A DNA stretch of 56,583 bases, taken from the NCBI GenBank assembly GCA_023663025.1, contig JAMPIC010000014.1, forward strand, positions 1 to 56,583, written 5' to 3'. Positions 36,412 to 44,325 of this stretch are shown in pieces. Each line of letters opens with the position of its first letter. Positions within the stretch are counted from its first letter, which is position 1. A program made the translations under genes and the position numbers. The notes under the pieces are model-generated. The model worked only from the letters and a program-made list of their open reading frames with translations. It made no database searches and had not been told where the DNA came from. The DNA is from Prevotella sp. Lineage in GTDB: Bacteria > Bacillota > Clostridia > Oscillospirales > Ruminococcaceae.

Positions 36412-37428
36412 ATGGGTTTGATTATGGACATAGGGATCGATTTGGGTACGGCAAACGTAATGATCGCCGTTGGCAGCAAGGGAGTGGTACTGAACGAGCC
36501 GTCGGTGGTGGCGTTCAACAGGAAGCTTGACGAGGTTATCGCGGTGGGCGACGAGGCTCACCGAATGATAGGCAGAGTTCCCGACTATATATCGGTGGTG
36601 AGACCTCTCAGCGACGGCGTTATTTCCGATCACAAGATGACGGAAAAAATGATAGAGTTCTTTATCGAAAAGGTTACGGGCAAACAGCTTTTCATGCCCA
36701 ATATCATAATGTGCATACCCTCCTCCATAACCGACGTGGAGAGCCGCGCGGTGATCGAAGCCGCAAAGATCGCGGGGGCGAGACAGGTCTATCTTATCGA
36801 AGAGCCTGTCGCCGCGATAATGGGCGCGGGCGTGGATATTTCCGACGCGGACGGAAATATGGTGGTGGACATAGGCGGCGGCACTGCCGACATAGCGGTG
36901 GTCTCCATGAACGGCGTGGTGGCTAAGTCCTCGGTAAAGACTGCGGGCAACAAGCTTGACAAGGCGATAGTGAAGTACGTCAGCAGCCGCTACAGGATAC
37001 TCATAGGCGAAAAGACGGCGGAAAACGCAAAAATGGCGGCGGCTAACGTATATTCTCCCGACGGCAGCAGAAAAATAACCGTTAAGGGACGGCATCTTGT
37101 GCGGGGTCTGCCCGAAAAGATAGAGATAACGGACTACGACGTTTACGAGGCGATAATCGACAGCGTGAGGGAAATAATCGCCGCCGTCAAGGACGTTATG
37201 GAGAAAACCCCTCCAGAGCTGGCGGGGGACATTTACCGCAACGGTCTGTACCTGACGGGCGGCGGGGCGATGCTGTACGGTCTGGACAGGCTAATGTCTT
37301 CGGAGCTGGGCGTGAAGTGCGTCGTCGCGGACGATCCTTTGTCCTGCGTGGCGCGGGGAACGGTCTGCGCGTTCAAGAACATTGACAAGCTCCTTGACGG
37401 CTTCGAGCACGTTTCCATGTACAAGTAG
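36412..37428 (+). CDS. MreB/Mbl family cell-shape protein
   Basis: The 338-residue actin-fold protein organises lateral wall synthesis under the membrane. Motifs are intact: GIDLGTANVMIAV (phosphate 1), LNEPSVVAF, VVDIGGGTADIAVV (phosphate 2) and LTGGGAMLYGLDRL (adenosine). The start at 36412 has a GGCGGGGG upstream; the internal ATG at 36424 is an alternative. A longer in-frame reading back into comF is an artefact. It is not next to mreC/mreD, so it may be an Mbl or MreBH-type paralogue. Confidence 0.92.
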   Translation: MGLIMDIGIDLGTANVMIAVGSKGVVLNEPSVVAFNRKLDEVIAVGDEAHRMIGRVPDYISVVRPLSDGVISDHKMTEKMIEFFIEKVTGKQLFMPNIIMCIPSSITDVESRAVIEAAKIAGARQVYLIEEPVAAIMGAGVDISDADGNMVVDIGGGTADIAVVSMNGVVAKSSVKTAGNKLDKAIVKYVSSRYRILIGEKTAENAKMAAANVYSPDGSRKITVKGRHLVRGLPEKIEITDYDVYEAIIDSVREIIAAVKDVMEKTPPELAGDIYRNGLYLTGGGAMLYGLDRLMSSELGVKCVVADDPLSCVARGTVCAFKNIDKLLDGFEHVSMYK

Positions 37429-37460
37429 AAGTTAGAGGTTAGAGGATAGAGGTTAGAAAT
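37428..37460. repeat. Heptamer repeat after mreB-like gene
   Basis: Repeats of TTAGAGG/TAGAGGT follow the stop codon (GAAGTTAGAGGTTAGAGGAT and on). A related TAAGAGG-type inverted arrangement lies between rpsB and tsf. Confidence 0.55.
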
Positions 37461-37514
37461 TGTGCGCCGTGATTATGTTTGATTTATAGCGGTTCTCTTA
37501 ATATTTGCGCAGAT

Positions 37515-37570
37515 TTTGTAGGGGACGGGTCTCCCGTCCCGTGGGCGCGGCAACCCCGTCCCTACGGACA
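37515..37570. repeat. GTAGGGG palindromic element, second copy
   Basis: TTTGTAGGGGACGGG at 37515-37529 pairs with CCCGTCCCTAC at 37555-37565; an inner CCCGTCCC at 37533-37540 gives an alternative fold. It shares the TTTGTAGGGG terminus with the element at 6068-6146. Confidence 0.6.
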
Positions 37571-37642
37571 TGGCTGTTATTTTGCAGTATAGTACAAGCA
37601 CGTTTCCGCATATTCTGATAAAAAAGGTTAGGGGATATGCTT

Positions 37643-37930
37643 ATGAAATGTACTTTGACCGCGCTCAGGAACAAGGAGATAATCAACATAAAAAACGGCG
37701 CAAGGCTGGGCTATATCGACGATCTGGAGTTCGACACGGGTACGTCGGAGGTAAAGTCATTTATAGTTTACGGCAGAGCGCGGTTTTTCGGACTTCTCGG
37801 CAGGGAGGACGATATTGTGATAGACTGCGGCGATATCGAGATAATCGGCGTGGACACGGTGCTCATTTCCGCCGATGAGGCAAAACTGGCAAAAAGCAGG
37901 CTTTCTCAAACGAAAAGTTTGTTAAAATAG
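37643..37930 (+). CDS. YlmC/YmxH-like PRC-barrel protein
   Basis: The 95-residue product is a compact PRC-barrel protein of the sporulation-associated YlmC/YmxH group: CTLTALRNKEIINIKNGARL, GYIDDLEFD and DIVIDCGDIEIIGVDTVLI. Such proteins are widespread in spore-formers with poorly known function. AGGGG spacing favours ATG 37643 over the ATG at 37637. It stands alone between the repeat-rich gap and the rpsB leader. Confidence 0.85.
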   Translation: MKCTLTALRNKEIINIKNGARLGYIDDLEFDTGTSEVKSFIVYGRARFFGLLGREDDIVIDCGDIEIIGVDTVLISADEAKLAKSRLSQTKSLLK

Positions 37931-37945
37931 CACAAAAGGTTTTTC

Positions 37946-37974
37946 TTGCAATTATTTCCCGAATATGGTATAAT
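37946..37974 (+). promoter_or_regulatory. Promoter of rpsB-tsf
   Basis: TTGCAA (37946-37951) and TATAAT (37969-37974), 17-base spacer, about 150 bases before the rpsB start, leaving a long leader. Confidence 0.8.
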
Positions 37975-37984
37975 ATTAAAGCAA

Positions 37985-38124
37985 TTCGCATGGCGAAATT
38001 CGCACGCGTGTGTTTTTGACGGTCGGTGCTTACCCGAAAATAAGCTGCCGTCAAGCTAAGCCGCGCGGAGGTATGCGCGTTCTTTCGGGACGCGCCGAAA
38101 ACTATTTTTTAGGAGGAACTACAA
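37985..38124 (+). promoter_or_regulatory. Structured rpsB leader with attenuator-like hairpin
   Basis: Stem 1 pairs GACGG (38018-38022) with CCGTC (38048-38052) and GCTTA (38028-38032) with TAAGC (38041-38045). Stem 2 pairs GCGCGT (38075-38080) with ACGCGC (38090-38095) and is followed by a T-run at 38105-38110. An alternative partner for stem 2 is CCGCGC at 38061-38066. The layout suits S2-mediated feedback through attenuation. AGGAGG lies at 38111-38116. Confidence 0.65.
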
Positions 38125-38871
38125 ATGGGCGTAGTATCAATGAAACAGCTTCTTGAAGCAGGCGTACACTTCGGTCACCAGACAAGAAGATGGAACCCCA
38201 AAATGGCTCCGTACATCTTTACGGAGAGAAACGGCATCTACATCATCGACCTTCAGAAAACCGTCAAGAAGCTGGACGAGGCTTACAGCTTCGTTAAGTC
38301 CGTTGCCGAGAACGGCGACACGGTTCTTTTCGTGGGCACTAAGAAGCAGGCGGGCGATTCCGTCAAGGAAGAGGCTCTGCGCGCGGGCGTTCACTATGTA
38401 AACGCAAGATGGCTCGGCGGTATGATGACCAACTTCAAGACCATTCAGAGACGTATCAAGAGACTGGAACAGCTCCACCAGATGGAGGAGGACGGCACGT
38501 TCAATCTTCTCCCCAAAAAGGAAGTTGTTAAGCTCCAGCTCGAAATCGAAAAGCTGGAAAAATATCTGGGCGGTATCAAGACTATGAAGAAGCTCCCCGG
38601 AGCGCTCTTTATCGTCGATCCCCGCAAGGAAAAGATCGCAGTCGCCGAGGCTAAGAAGCTGGGTATCCCCATAGTCGCCATCGTTGACACAAACTGCGAT
38701 CCCGACGACGTTGACTATGTTATCCCCGGAAACGACGACGCTATCCGCGCCGTAAAGCTCATCGCGGGCGCAATGGCTGACGCAGTTATCGAGGGCAGAC
38801 AGGGCGAAGCGGAAGAAGCCGCCGCAGAGGAAAAGGAAGCTGCCGCGGAGGAAGCGGAAGCAGCCGAATAA
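38125..38871 (+). CDS. rpsB: 30S ribosomal protein S2
   Basis: The 248-residue product is S2 of the small subunit: MKQLLEAGVHFGHQTRRWNP, ARWLGGMMTNFKTI and GIPIVAIVDTNCDPD are intact. The last ~25 residues are an Ala/Glu tail (EEAAAEEKEAAAEEAEAAE), as often seen in Clostridia. AGGAGGAAC precedes the ATG. tsf follows after 89 bases, the standard rpsB-tsf order. Confidence 0.97.
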   Translation: MGVVSMKQLLEAGVHFGHQTRRWNPKMAPYIFTERNGIYIIDLQKTVKKLDEAYSFVKSVAENGDTVLFVGTKKQAGDSVKEEALRAGVHYVNARWLGGMMTNFKTIQRRIKRLEQLHQMEEDGTFNLLPKKEVVKLQLEIEKLEKYLGGIKTMKKLPGALFIVDPRKEKIAVAEAKKLGIPIVAIVDTNCDPDDVDYVIPGNDDAIRAVKLIAGAMADAVIEGRQGEAEEAAAEEKEAAAEEAEAAE

Positions 38872-38885
38872 GAATTTTACAGGAT

Positions 38886-38948
38886 TTACATTAAGATGTA
38901 AGAGAAAGAATTGCTTATTTCTTACCTCTTGCATCTTATTTCCAATAA
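38886..38948. repeat. Inverted repeat in the rpsB-tsf gap
   Basis: AAGATGTAAGAGAAAGAA and TTTCTTACCTCTTGCATCTT form an imperfect 18-bp stem, made of TAAGAGG-like units. It may modulate the ratio of S2 to EF-Ts or be a dispersed repeat. Confidence 0.55.
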
Positions 38949-38960
38949 GGAGGACTAAAA

Positions 38961-39884
38961 ATGGCAAAGGTTTCACCACAGGAGATCAAGGATCTGATGA
39001 AATCCACGGGCGTCGGCATGATGGACTGCAAAAAAGCGCTTGAAGAAGCCGACGGCGATACCGAAAAGGCAATAGTTATACTGCGTGAAAAGGGTCTCGC
39101 AACGCAGGCTAAGAAGAGCGGCAGAGTAGCCGCCGAGGGTATTGTTACCGCCGTTGTCGAGGGCAACGTCGGCGCGGTTGTCGAAGTAAACATCGAGACG
39201 GACTTCGCCGCCAACAACGACGAGTTCAAGGCGTTCGTAAACGCCGTTGCAAAGACGGTTATCGAGAAAAATCCCGCAGACCTTGACGCGCTGAAAGCAG
39301 CCGCAATCAGCGGCGGCAGCAAGAGCGTTGAGGAATCTCTTCAGGATCTGTTTATCAAGATCAGGGAAAATATGGTTATCCGCCGCTTTGTAAGAATGGA
39401 GGGCGTTCTTGTTCCCTACGTTCACGGCGGAGGAAGCATAGGCGTTATGGTCAAGCTGGACACGGATCTTCCTGCGGACAAGGTGTTCGAGGTGGGCAAG
39501 AACTGCGCATTGCAGGTTGCCGCTATGAACCCCGCTTATCTTGACAGAGCGGCTGTTCCCGCCGAGGTCATCGAGGAAGAAAAGAAGATCATGATGACCC
39601 AGATGGCTGAAGACCCCAAAATGGCAAGCAAGCCCGAACAGGTTCGCGCAAAGATCGTAGAAGGCAAGGTAGGCAAGTACTACACCGAAAACTGTCTGCT
39701 CGAGCAGGCTTACGTAAAGGACGATAAGATGTCCGTACAGAAGTATGTTGAGGCTGCCGCCAAAGAGCTGGGCGGAAAGATCGCGGTTTCCGAGTACGTT
39801 CGTTTCGAGAGAGGCGAGGGTATCGAGAAGAAAGCCGACGACTTCGCCGCAGAGGTTGCAAACATGGCAAAGGGCAACGGCTGA
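38961..39884 (+). CDS. tsf: Elongation factor Ts
   Basis: The 307-residue product exchanges GDP for GTP on EF-Tu. The UBA-like N-terminus VSPQEIKDLMKSTGVGMMDC and the core TDFAANNDEF are typical. Two dimerisation subdomains follow with HGGGSIGVMV. Length is normal. AAGGAGG precedes the ATG. Confidence 0.97.
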   Translation: MAKVSPQEIKDLMKSTGVGMMDCKKALEEADGDTEKAIVILREKGLATQAKKSGRVAAEGIVTAVVEGNVGAVVEVNIETDFAANNDEFKAFVNAVAKTVIEKNPADLDALKAAAISGGSKSVEESLQDLFIKIRENMVIRRFVRMEGVLVPYVHGGGSIGVMVKLDTDLPADKVFEVGKNCALQVAAMNPAYLDRAAVPAEVIEEEKKIMMTQMAEDPKMASKPEQVRAKIVEGKVGKYYTENCLLEQAYVKDDKMSVQKYVEAAAKELGGKIAVSEYVRFERGEGIEKKADDFAAEVANMAKGNG

Positions 39885-40140
39885 TAAATTTTAAGTAAAT
39901 AAGCTGCCGTCCATTAGGCAGGTAACGGTACAGCAGTATTGTTACCCATGGGAGCGTTTTGCCATTACTGACAAAGTTTGCCAATAAGGGTAAAGGCTTA
40001 GCATTTTGGGTGACGACGGTTCAGAAGTTTTCACAAAAATAATGTTAAAAGGTAAATACAGCGAATTACAAAAGCAGGCTCAAGTCAACAAGAGCCTGCT
40101 TTTTATTGTGTTCTTCTGACGTCGGACTATATTTTACCAA
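39885..40140. other. Non-coding region after tsf
   Basis: No gene was seen. GGTAAC (39921-39926) pairs with GTTACC (39941-39946), and several other short complementary tracts (AGCTGCCGTC, GACGACGG) suggest a folded RNA or a decayed element. The terminator at 40071 ends it. Confidence 0.4.
40071..40104 (+). terminator. Terminator of the rpsB-tsf operon
   Basis: AAAGCAGGCTC (40071-40081) pairs with GAGCCTGCTTT (40092-40102), followed by TTATTG. The stem is 11 bp. Confidence 0.88.
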
Positions 40141-40794
40141 TCACCTCCGACCGCCCCGTTTTTTCATATCGGTTCTGATTTTATCCAAACATTCGGACGG
40201 AACGGTGTTTTTCCTGCGAAAAGCGGATACCGTTTCGCTCATCATACAGTAATTCAACTCCGTCCCTTCGCTGTCGGGGACGTAGTCTACGGCTCTGTCC
40301 GCGTCAATGCCGAAACGCCCCGCTGTTTCAACGGCGTCGATATTCGCGCCCAAAAAGATAAATTCCCAGCCGTGATTTTCCTTTTGCCGCTGTATCATCT
40401 CTTTGACCTGCGGCGCGGAATAACGTCTGCTGGCGTTTTCCTCGCCGTCCGTGATTATGACGAACATAACTTTTTCAGCGCGGTATTCCTCGGCGGTATT
40501 TTTCTGCGCGGTTTCAATTTTTTTGACGGTTTTGCCAATCGCGTCCAGCAAAGCCGTTGTGCCGCCTGCAAAATATTCCTCTGCGGTAATCGGCTTGACC
40601 GCGCGAATATCAATTCTGTCGTGGAGCAGCTCGTAATAATTGTCAAACAGCACCGTGGTAATAACGCACTCTCCGTCCTCCAAACGCTGTTTTTCCAGCA
40701 TTGAATTGTAACCGCCGATAGTGTCCCTTTCAAGACCGCTCATAGAACCGCTTTTGTCGAGAATAAATACAAGCTCGGTTAAATTCTTTTTCAT
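40141..40794 (-). CDS. VWA domain protein
   Basis: The 217-residue product is a single von Willebrand factor A domain with a complete MIDAS metal site: DKSGSMSG, the Thr in GGTTALLDAIG and ITDGEENAS. No signal peptide, so it is cytoplasmic. GGGAGG precedes the ATG. It lies 88 bases downstream of the macro-domain gene on the same strand. VWA plus macro domain neighbours recall stress and ADP-ribose related modules, but no partner ATPase is here. The C-terminal ~50 residues are basic. Confidence 0.87.
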   Translation of the reverse strand: MKKNLTELVFILDKSGSMSGLERDTIGGYNSMLEKQRLEDGECVITTVLFDNYYELLHDRIDIRAVKPITAEEYFAGGTTALLDAIGKTVKKIETAQKNTAEEYRAEKVMFVIITDGEENASRRYSAPQVKEMIQRQKENHGWEFIFLGANIDAVETAGRFGIDADRAVDYVPDSEGTELNYCMMSETVSAFRRKNTVPSECLDKIRTDMKKRGGRR

Positions 40795-40882
40795 AAAAAT
40801 GACCTCCCGTTTTTTATTGTAATTATATTTTACATCGGGAGGACTTATTTTTGGTCGCTTTCAAAGCGACATTAAAATTAAA

Positions 40883-41860
40883 TTACGCACCCGCACCCAA
40901 AAGCGGCTGGTCGTATTTAAACAGAACCTCGTTAATTTCAAAAATATCGTACTTTCCGTTTACGATAAAAAATTCTACGATAACGTCAAACTTTTGGCTG
41001 TGGGACAAGGCGTAACCCGCCCGTTTAAGCAGGTCGTCGGTTTCATCCAAAGTCAGCTCAAGCGCAACGGCAAGCGCCAAAATAGTTCGCTTACTCGGCA
41101 TATAGCCCTTGCCCGTGCGGATTTTCGAGAACAGCTTTCGGTCGATATTTGCGCGTTTATAGACCTCGGTATCGGTTTTTCCCTTAGCGTCAATAAGCTT
41201 CAGCAAAGTTGTGTTGAACGGCTCGTCCAGTTTCTCAATAAAATCCTCCGGCAACGGTTTTAAATCGAAGTTTTGTACTTCTTCGCAGTAAACGGCAGCC
41301 ATTTCCCGGCGGCTGATAAAATTCTCGTCAACATAGTTTTCGTCTATGTAGCTTTCCACCGCGCCCAACAGCTTTTCGCTTACTGCAAATGAGACGCGGT
41401 CGAAAATCACAAGGTACACGTCCATATCGTTTTCGGCGAGAAAATCCTTTATTGCGGAAACTGCCACCCGCAAAGCCTCGTCCTTTGGGTATCCGTAAAT
41501 ACCGCTTGAAATCAGCGGAAAGGCAATACTTTCGCACCCGTTTTTCAACGCCAAATTGAGTGATTCAGTATAAGCCGAACGGAGCAGTTTTTCGCATTCC
41601 TCGGCGTTATTTTGCTGATACACGGGACCGACAGCGTGTATAACATATTTTGCGGGAAGAGCGAAACCGGGCGTAATTGCCGCGCCGCCTGTTTTTACCG
41701 GCGCAGCTTTATTACATTCTTCCCGCAGTTTGGTATAGCCTGCGGCTTTGAAAATTGCTCCGCAAACACCGCCTCCCTTACGCAGCTGGTTATTGGCGGC
41801 GTTGACTATTGCATCGGTCTGCATTTTTGTTATGTCCTGCCGGACTATTGTAAATGGCAT
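40883..41860 (-). CDS. Macro domain protein with C-terminal helix-turn-helix-like domain
   Basis: The 325-residue product starts with an ADP-ribose-binding macro domain (residues ~1-165): DAIVNAANNQLRKGGGVCGA, VIHAVGP and PLISSGIYGYP. The C-terminal ~130 residues are helical, with KTDTEVYKRANIDRKLFSKI and TILALAVALELTLDETDDLL, patterns of an XRE-like helix-turn-helix region. Such an arrangement suggests a sensor or hydrolase of ADP-ribose signals tied to nucleic-acid or protein binding. AAGGAGG precedes the ATG and a good promoter lies at 41922. Confidence 0.88.
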   Translation of the reverse strand: MPFTIVRQDITKMQTDAIVNAANNQLRKGGGVCGAIFKAAGYTKLREECNKAAPVKTGGAAITPGFALPAKYVIHAVGPVYQQNNAEECEKLLRSAYTESLNLALKNGCESIAFPLISSGIYGYPKDEALRVAVSAIKDFLAENDMDVYLVIFDRVSFAVSEKLLGAVESYIDENYVDENFISRREMAAVYCEEVQNFDLKPLPEDFIEKLDEPFNTTLLKLIDAKGKTDTEVYKRANIDRKLFSKIRTGKGYMPSKRTILALAVALELTLDETDDLLKRAGYALSHSQKFDVIVEFFIVNGKYDIFEINEVLFKYDQPLLGAGA

Positions 41861-41921
41861 GGGGATACCTCCTTGATTTTATTCTAATGGTATATCGGTG
41901 TGCTGTTGTTAATCCATATAA

Positions 41922-41950
41922 ATTATAACATAAATTTTGATATATTTCAA
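41922..41950 (-). promoter_or_regulatory. Promoter of the macro domain gene
   Basis: On the minus strand TTGAAA (41945-41950) and TATAAT (41922-41927) with a 17-base spacer, about 60 bases before the start. Confidence 0.75.
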
Positions 41951-42194
41951 TGTTTGTTATTTATTTTGATGTTTATTCATTTGCAGGATTACAATAGAAC
42001 CGTAACAAAAGTAAAAAAGAGCAGCGGAAAAGCCAAACCAGTGTTACAGTTAAGTTTTATGTTATGTTTTTTTAAACTTTCGGCAAACTTTTCTAAAACC
42101 TTTGTAACGCTTCATTGACAAACCTACATAATTTAAAAAAATCCGAAAAATGCTTCAGTGCCGAAATTGACAAACTCACAAAATATTAAATTTC

Positions 42195-42243
42195 AAACAC
42201 AAAGTCCGATACTGTCTGAAAAACGGTATCGGACTTTGTGTTT
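42195..42243. terminator. 18-bp perfect hairpin, terminator of recA-recX
   Basis: AAACACAAAGTCCGATAC (42195-42212) pairs exactly with 42226-42243 around a 13-base loop. A/T-rich tracts flank it on both sides. It lies 56 bases past the recX stop on the minus strand. Confidence 0.75.
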
Positions 42244-42298
42244 TGTCAACATTTTTAGAATAATTTTCCTTACCCTTAATAATTTTGCGAACGCTCTG

Positions 42299-42925
42299 TT
42301 ACTCCTCAAAATCCAAGTCGTACAGATCGAGAACCGCGTTTATTTCCGAGTAGCCGTAACCCTGCCTTATCAGCGCGTTCTTCACCTTTTTCACGCCCTT
42401 TTCGTCGGTGAGGTAACGCTCGTACTTCCGCTCCACAAGCTCCTCCAATCTGGAGAAACTTTCCTCCTCGTCGGCGTAAGGCTCCACCGCTTCTTCGATA
42501 ACGCTGTCGGAAAGTCCCCGGCGTTTAAGTTCCTGCTTCGCCTTGAACATTCCCACCCGTTTCACCTCGAAAAGCTCGCGTGCGCGGGCGGCGGCGTAAC
42601 GCCTGTCGTCTATCAGCCCAATTCCCGCAAGGTACTTGCAGACCTCCAAACATATCTCCTCTGAGTAATTTTTTTCCAGCTTTTCATAAAGCTCCGCAAA
42701 GCTGTAGTCCCTGCCGTCCAGCAGGTAGAGAGCACGCTCCCGCGCCCTGCGGAGGTCGTTTGCGGCGGATATTTCCTCCGCGGCTTCGGCGGGGACGTTC
42801 ATTCCCTCTTTCAAATTGTACTCCGCAAGGATATTTTCGTGTATGTACAGCCTTGAGCGGTCGTCGAAAACCACGCACACCGTGTTGCCCTTATAGGGAG
42901 AAATTTCCGTAATTTTCATAATCAT
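42299..42925 (-). CDS. recX: Regulatory protein RecX
   Basis: The 208-residue product binds RecA filaments and limits their activity. It shows the all-helical RecX repeat pattern: RARERALYLLDGRDYSFAEL, GLIDDRRYAAARARELF and the Gly-Tyr region RQGYGYSEI. Its ATG overlaps the recA stop codon (ATGA), so translation is coupled, which is common for this pair. A second ATG two codons later is an alternative start. Confidence 0.9.
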   Translation of the reverse strand: MIMKITEISPYKGNTVCVVFDDRSRLYIHENILAEYNLKEGMNVPAEAAEEISAANDLRRARERALYLLDGRDYSFAELYEKLEKNYSEEICLEVCKYLAGIGLIDDRRYAAARARELFEVKRVGMFKAKQELKRRGLSDSVIEEAVEPYADEEESFSRLEELVERKYERYLTDEKGVKKVKNALIRQGYGYSEINAVLDLYDLDFEE

Positions 42926-44139
42926 TTAACCGGAGTGAACTCCTCGAAGTCGTCGTCCGCGTCGATGATAACGTTGACCGGCGGCTTTCCGGCTGCTTCC
43001 GCCGCTTCGGAGGCTTCCGTTTCCGGAGCGGTCTCTCCCGCGGCTGCGGCTGCCGCTTCTTCGAGAGCTGCGGCTTTCTTGCTCTTTTTGGAAGTAAAGA
43101 CTATCTCGCTTGATTTTTCCTTTATCTTAGCCTCGATCTCTTTCATCGCCTCGGGATTGTTTTTCAGCCAATCCTTGGTGTTTTCGCGTCCCTGACCTAT
43201 CTTGTTGCCCTCGTAGGAGAACCATGCGCCGCTCTTGTTGATGATGTTAAGGTCTACGGCAAGGTCTACCACCTCGCCCTCGCGGGAAATTCCCTTGCCG
43301 AAGTAAAGGTCGAACTCGCACTCCTTAAACGGCGGCGAGACCTTGTTCTTGACCACCTTGCACTTTGTGCGGCTGCCGATTACTTCCGAGCCGTTTTTGA
43401 TAGCCTCGCCCTTGCGGACCTCGATACGCACCGAGCTGTAGAATTTCAAAGCCCGACCGCCGGGCGTCGTCTCGGGATTTCCGTAGATAACGCCGATCTT
43501 CTCGCGCACCTGATTGATAAAAATAGCCACGCAATTGGATTTGGAAATTACCGACGTAAGCTTTCTCATAGCCTGGGACATAAGACGGGCAAGCTGTCCC
43601 ACATGAGCGTCGCCCATTTCGCCGTCGATCTCGGCTTTTGTGACCATAGCCGCCACCGAGTCCAGAACGATAACGTCCAGCGCGCCGGAGCGAACCAAAG
43701 CCTCGGCTATTTCCAGAGCCTGCTCGCCGCTGTCCGGCTGAGAGACCAGCATATTGTCTATGTCCACGCCCAAAGCTTTGGCGTAAACGGGGTCGAGAGC
43801 GTGCTCCACGTCTATGAACGCCACTTCGCCGCCCGTTTTCTGAGCCTCGGCGACGATCTGAAGCGCGACGGTGGTCTTGCCTGAGCTTTCCGGACCGTAC
43901 ACCTCCACAATTCTGCCGCGGGGAACGCCGCCTATTCCGAGAGCCATATCCAAGGTCATGGAGCCTGTGGGTATCGCGTCCACGTTAAAGTCGGCAGCCT
44001 GACCCAGCTTCATTACCGCGCCCTTGCCGTACTGCTTTTCGATGTGTGCTATCGCCGCTTCGAGAGCCTTTTTCTTTTCGTCCGCGCTTGTGAGCTTGAC
44101 GACCGCTTCTTTTTTTTCGGCTTTTTTCTTTTCTGCCAT
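42922..44139 (-). CDS. recA: Recombinase RecA
   Basis: The 405-residue product forms filaments on single-stranded DNA for strand exchange and the SOS response. Walker A is GPESSGKTT, Walker B VIVLDSVAAM, and the L2-type loop near NPETTPGGRALKFYSS is intact. The C-terminus has an Ala/Glu-rich extension, making the protein longer than the usual ~350. GGAGG favours the ATG at 44139 over one five codons earlier. Promoter at 44173. A CGAAC half-site lies in the leader but no full Firmicute LexA box was seen. Confidence 0.97.
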   Translation of the reverse strand: MAEKKKAEKKEAVVKLTSADEKKKALEAAIAHIEKQYGKGAVMKLGQAADFNVDAIPTGSMTLDMALGIGGVPRGRIVEVYGPESSGKTTVALQIVAEAQKTGGEVAFIDVEHALDPVYAKALGVDIDNMLVSQPDSGEQALEIAEALVRSGALDVIVLDSVAAMVTKAEIDGEMGDAHVGQLARLMSQAMRKLTSVISKSNCVAIFINQVREKIGVIYGNPETTPGGRALKFYSSVRIEVRKGEAIKNGSEVIGSRTKCKVVKNKVSPPFKECEFDLYFGKGISREGEVVDLAVDLNIINKSGAWFSYEGNKIGQGRENTKDWLKNNPEAMKEIEAKIKEKSSEIVFTSKKSKKAAALEEAAAAAAGETAPETEASEAAEAAGKPPVNVIIDADDDFEEFTPVK

Positions 44140-44172
44140 GTTGTACCTCCGCAAAATCGAACATTTTTTCTT

Positions 44173-44201
44173 ATTTTAACATTTTTCCGTCCGCACGTCA
44201 A
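44173..44201 (-). promoter_or_regulatory. Promoter of recA-recX
   Basis: On the minus strand TTGACG (44196-44201) and TAAAAT (44173-44178) with a 17-base spacer, about 30 bases before the recA start. Confidence 0.75.
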
Positions 44202-44292
44202 TAGTTTAGGTAAAATTTTCATAAATATTTTTAAGCGCGGGTGCGGCGTTTCCGGCGACCGTTAACGCCGATATGCGCGCAATGATAAATTC

Positions 44293-44314
44293 GGGAGAGG
44301 TTTTATCCTCTCCC
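44293..44314 (-). terminator. Hairpin after the carboxyspermidine-type dehydrogenase gene
   Basis: GGGAGAGG (44293-44300) pairs exactly with CCTCTCCC (44307-44314) around TTTTAT, 12 bases past the stop on the minus strand. Confidence 0.7.
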
Positions 44315-44325
44315 TTAAATTATCT

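Larger units (their letters stand above)
41861..42298. other. AT-rich intergenic region between macro and recX genes
   Basis: It holds the minus-strand promoter at 41922 and the bidirectional hairpin at 42195. The remainder has no convincing gene. Confidence 0.5.

Noticed and set aside
35800..37428. Single 542-codon frame covering comF and the MreB-like gene
   Set aside because: The first ~200 codons overlap comF in another frame and read as low-complexity basic sequence. The MreB fold begins at 36412.
44141..44175. LexA box for recA
   Set aside because: Only a CGAAC half-site is present, without the paired GTTCG at correct spacing.
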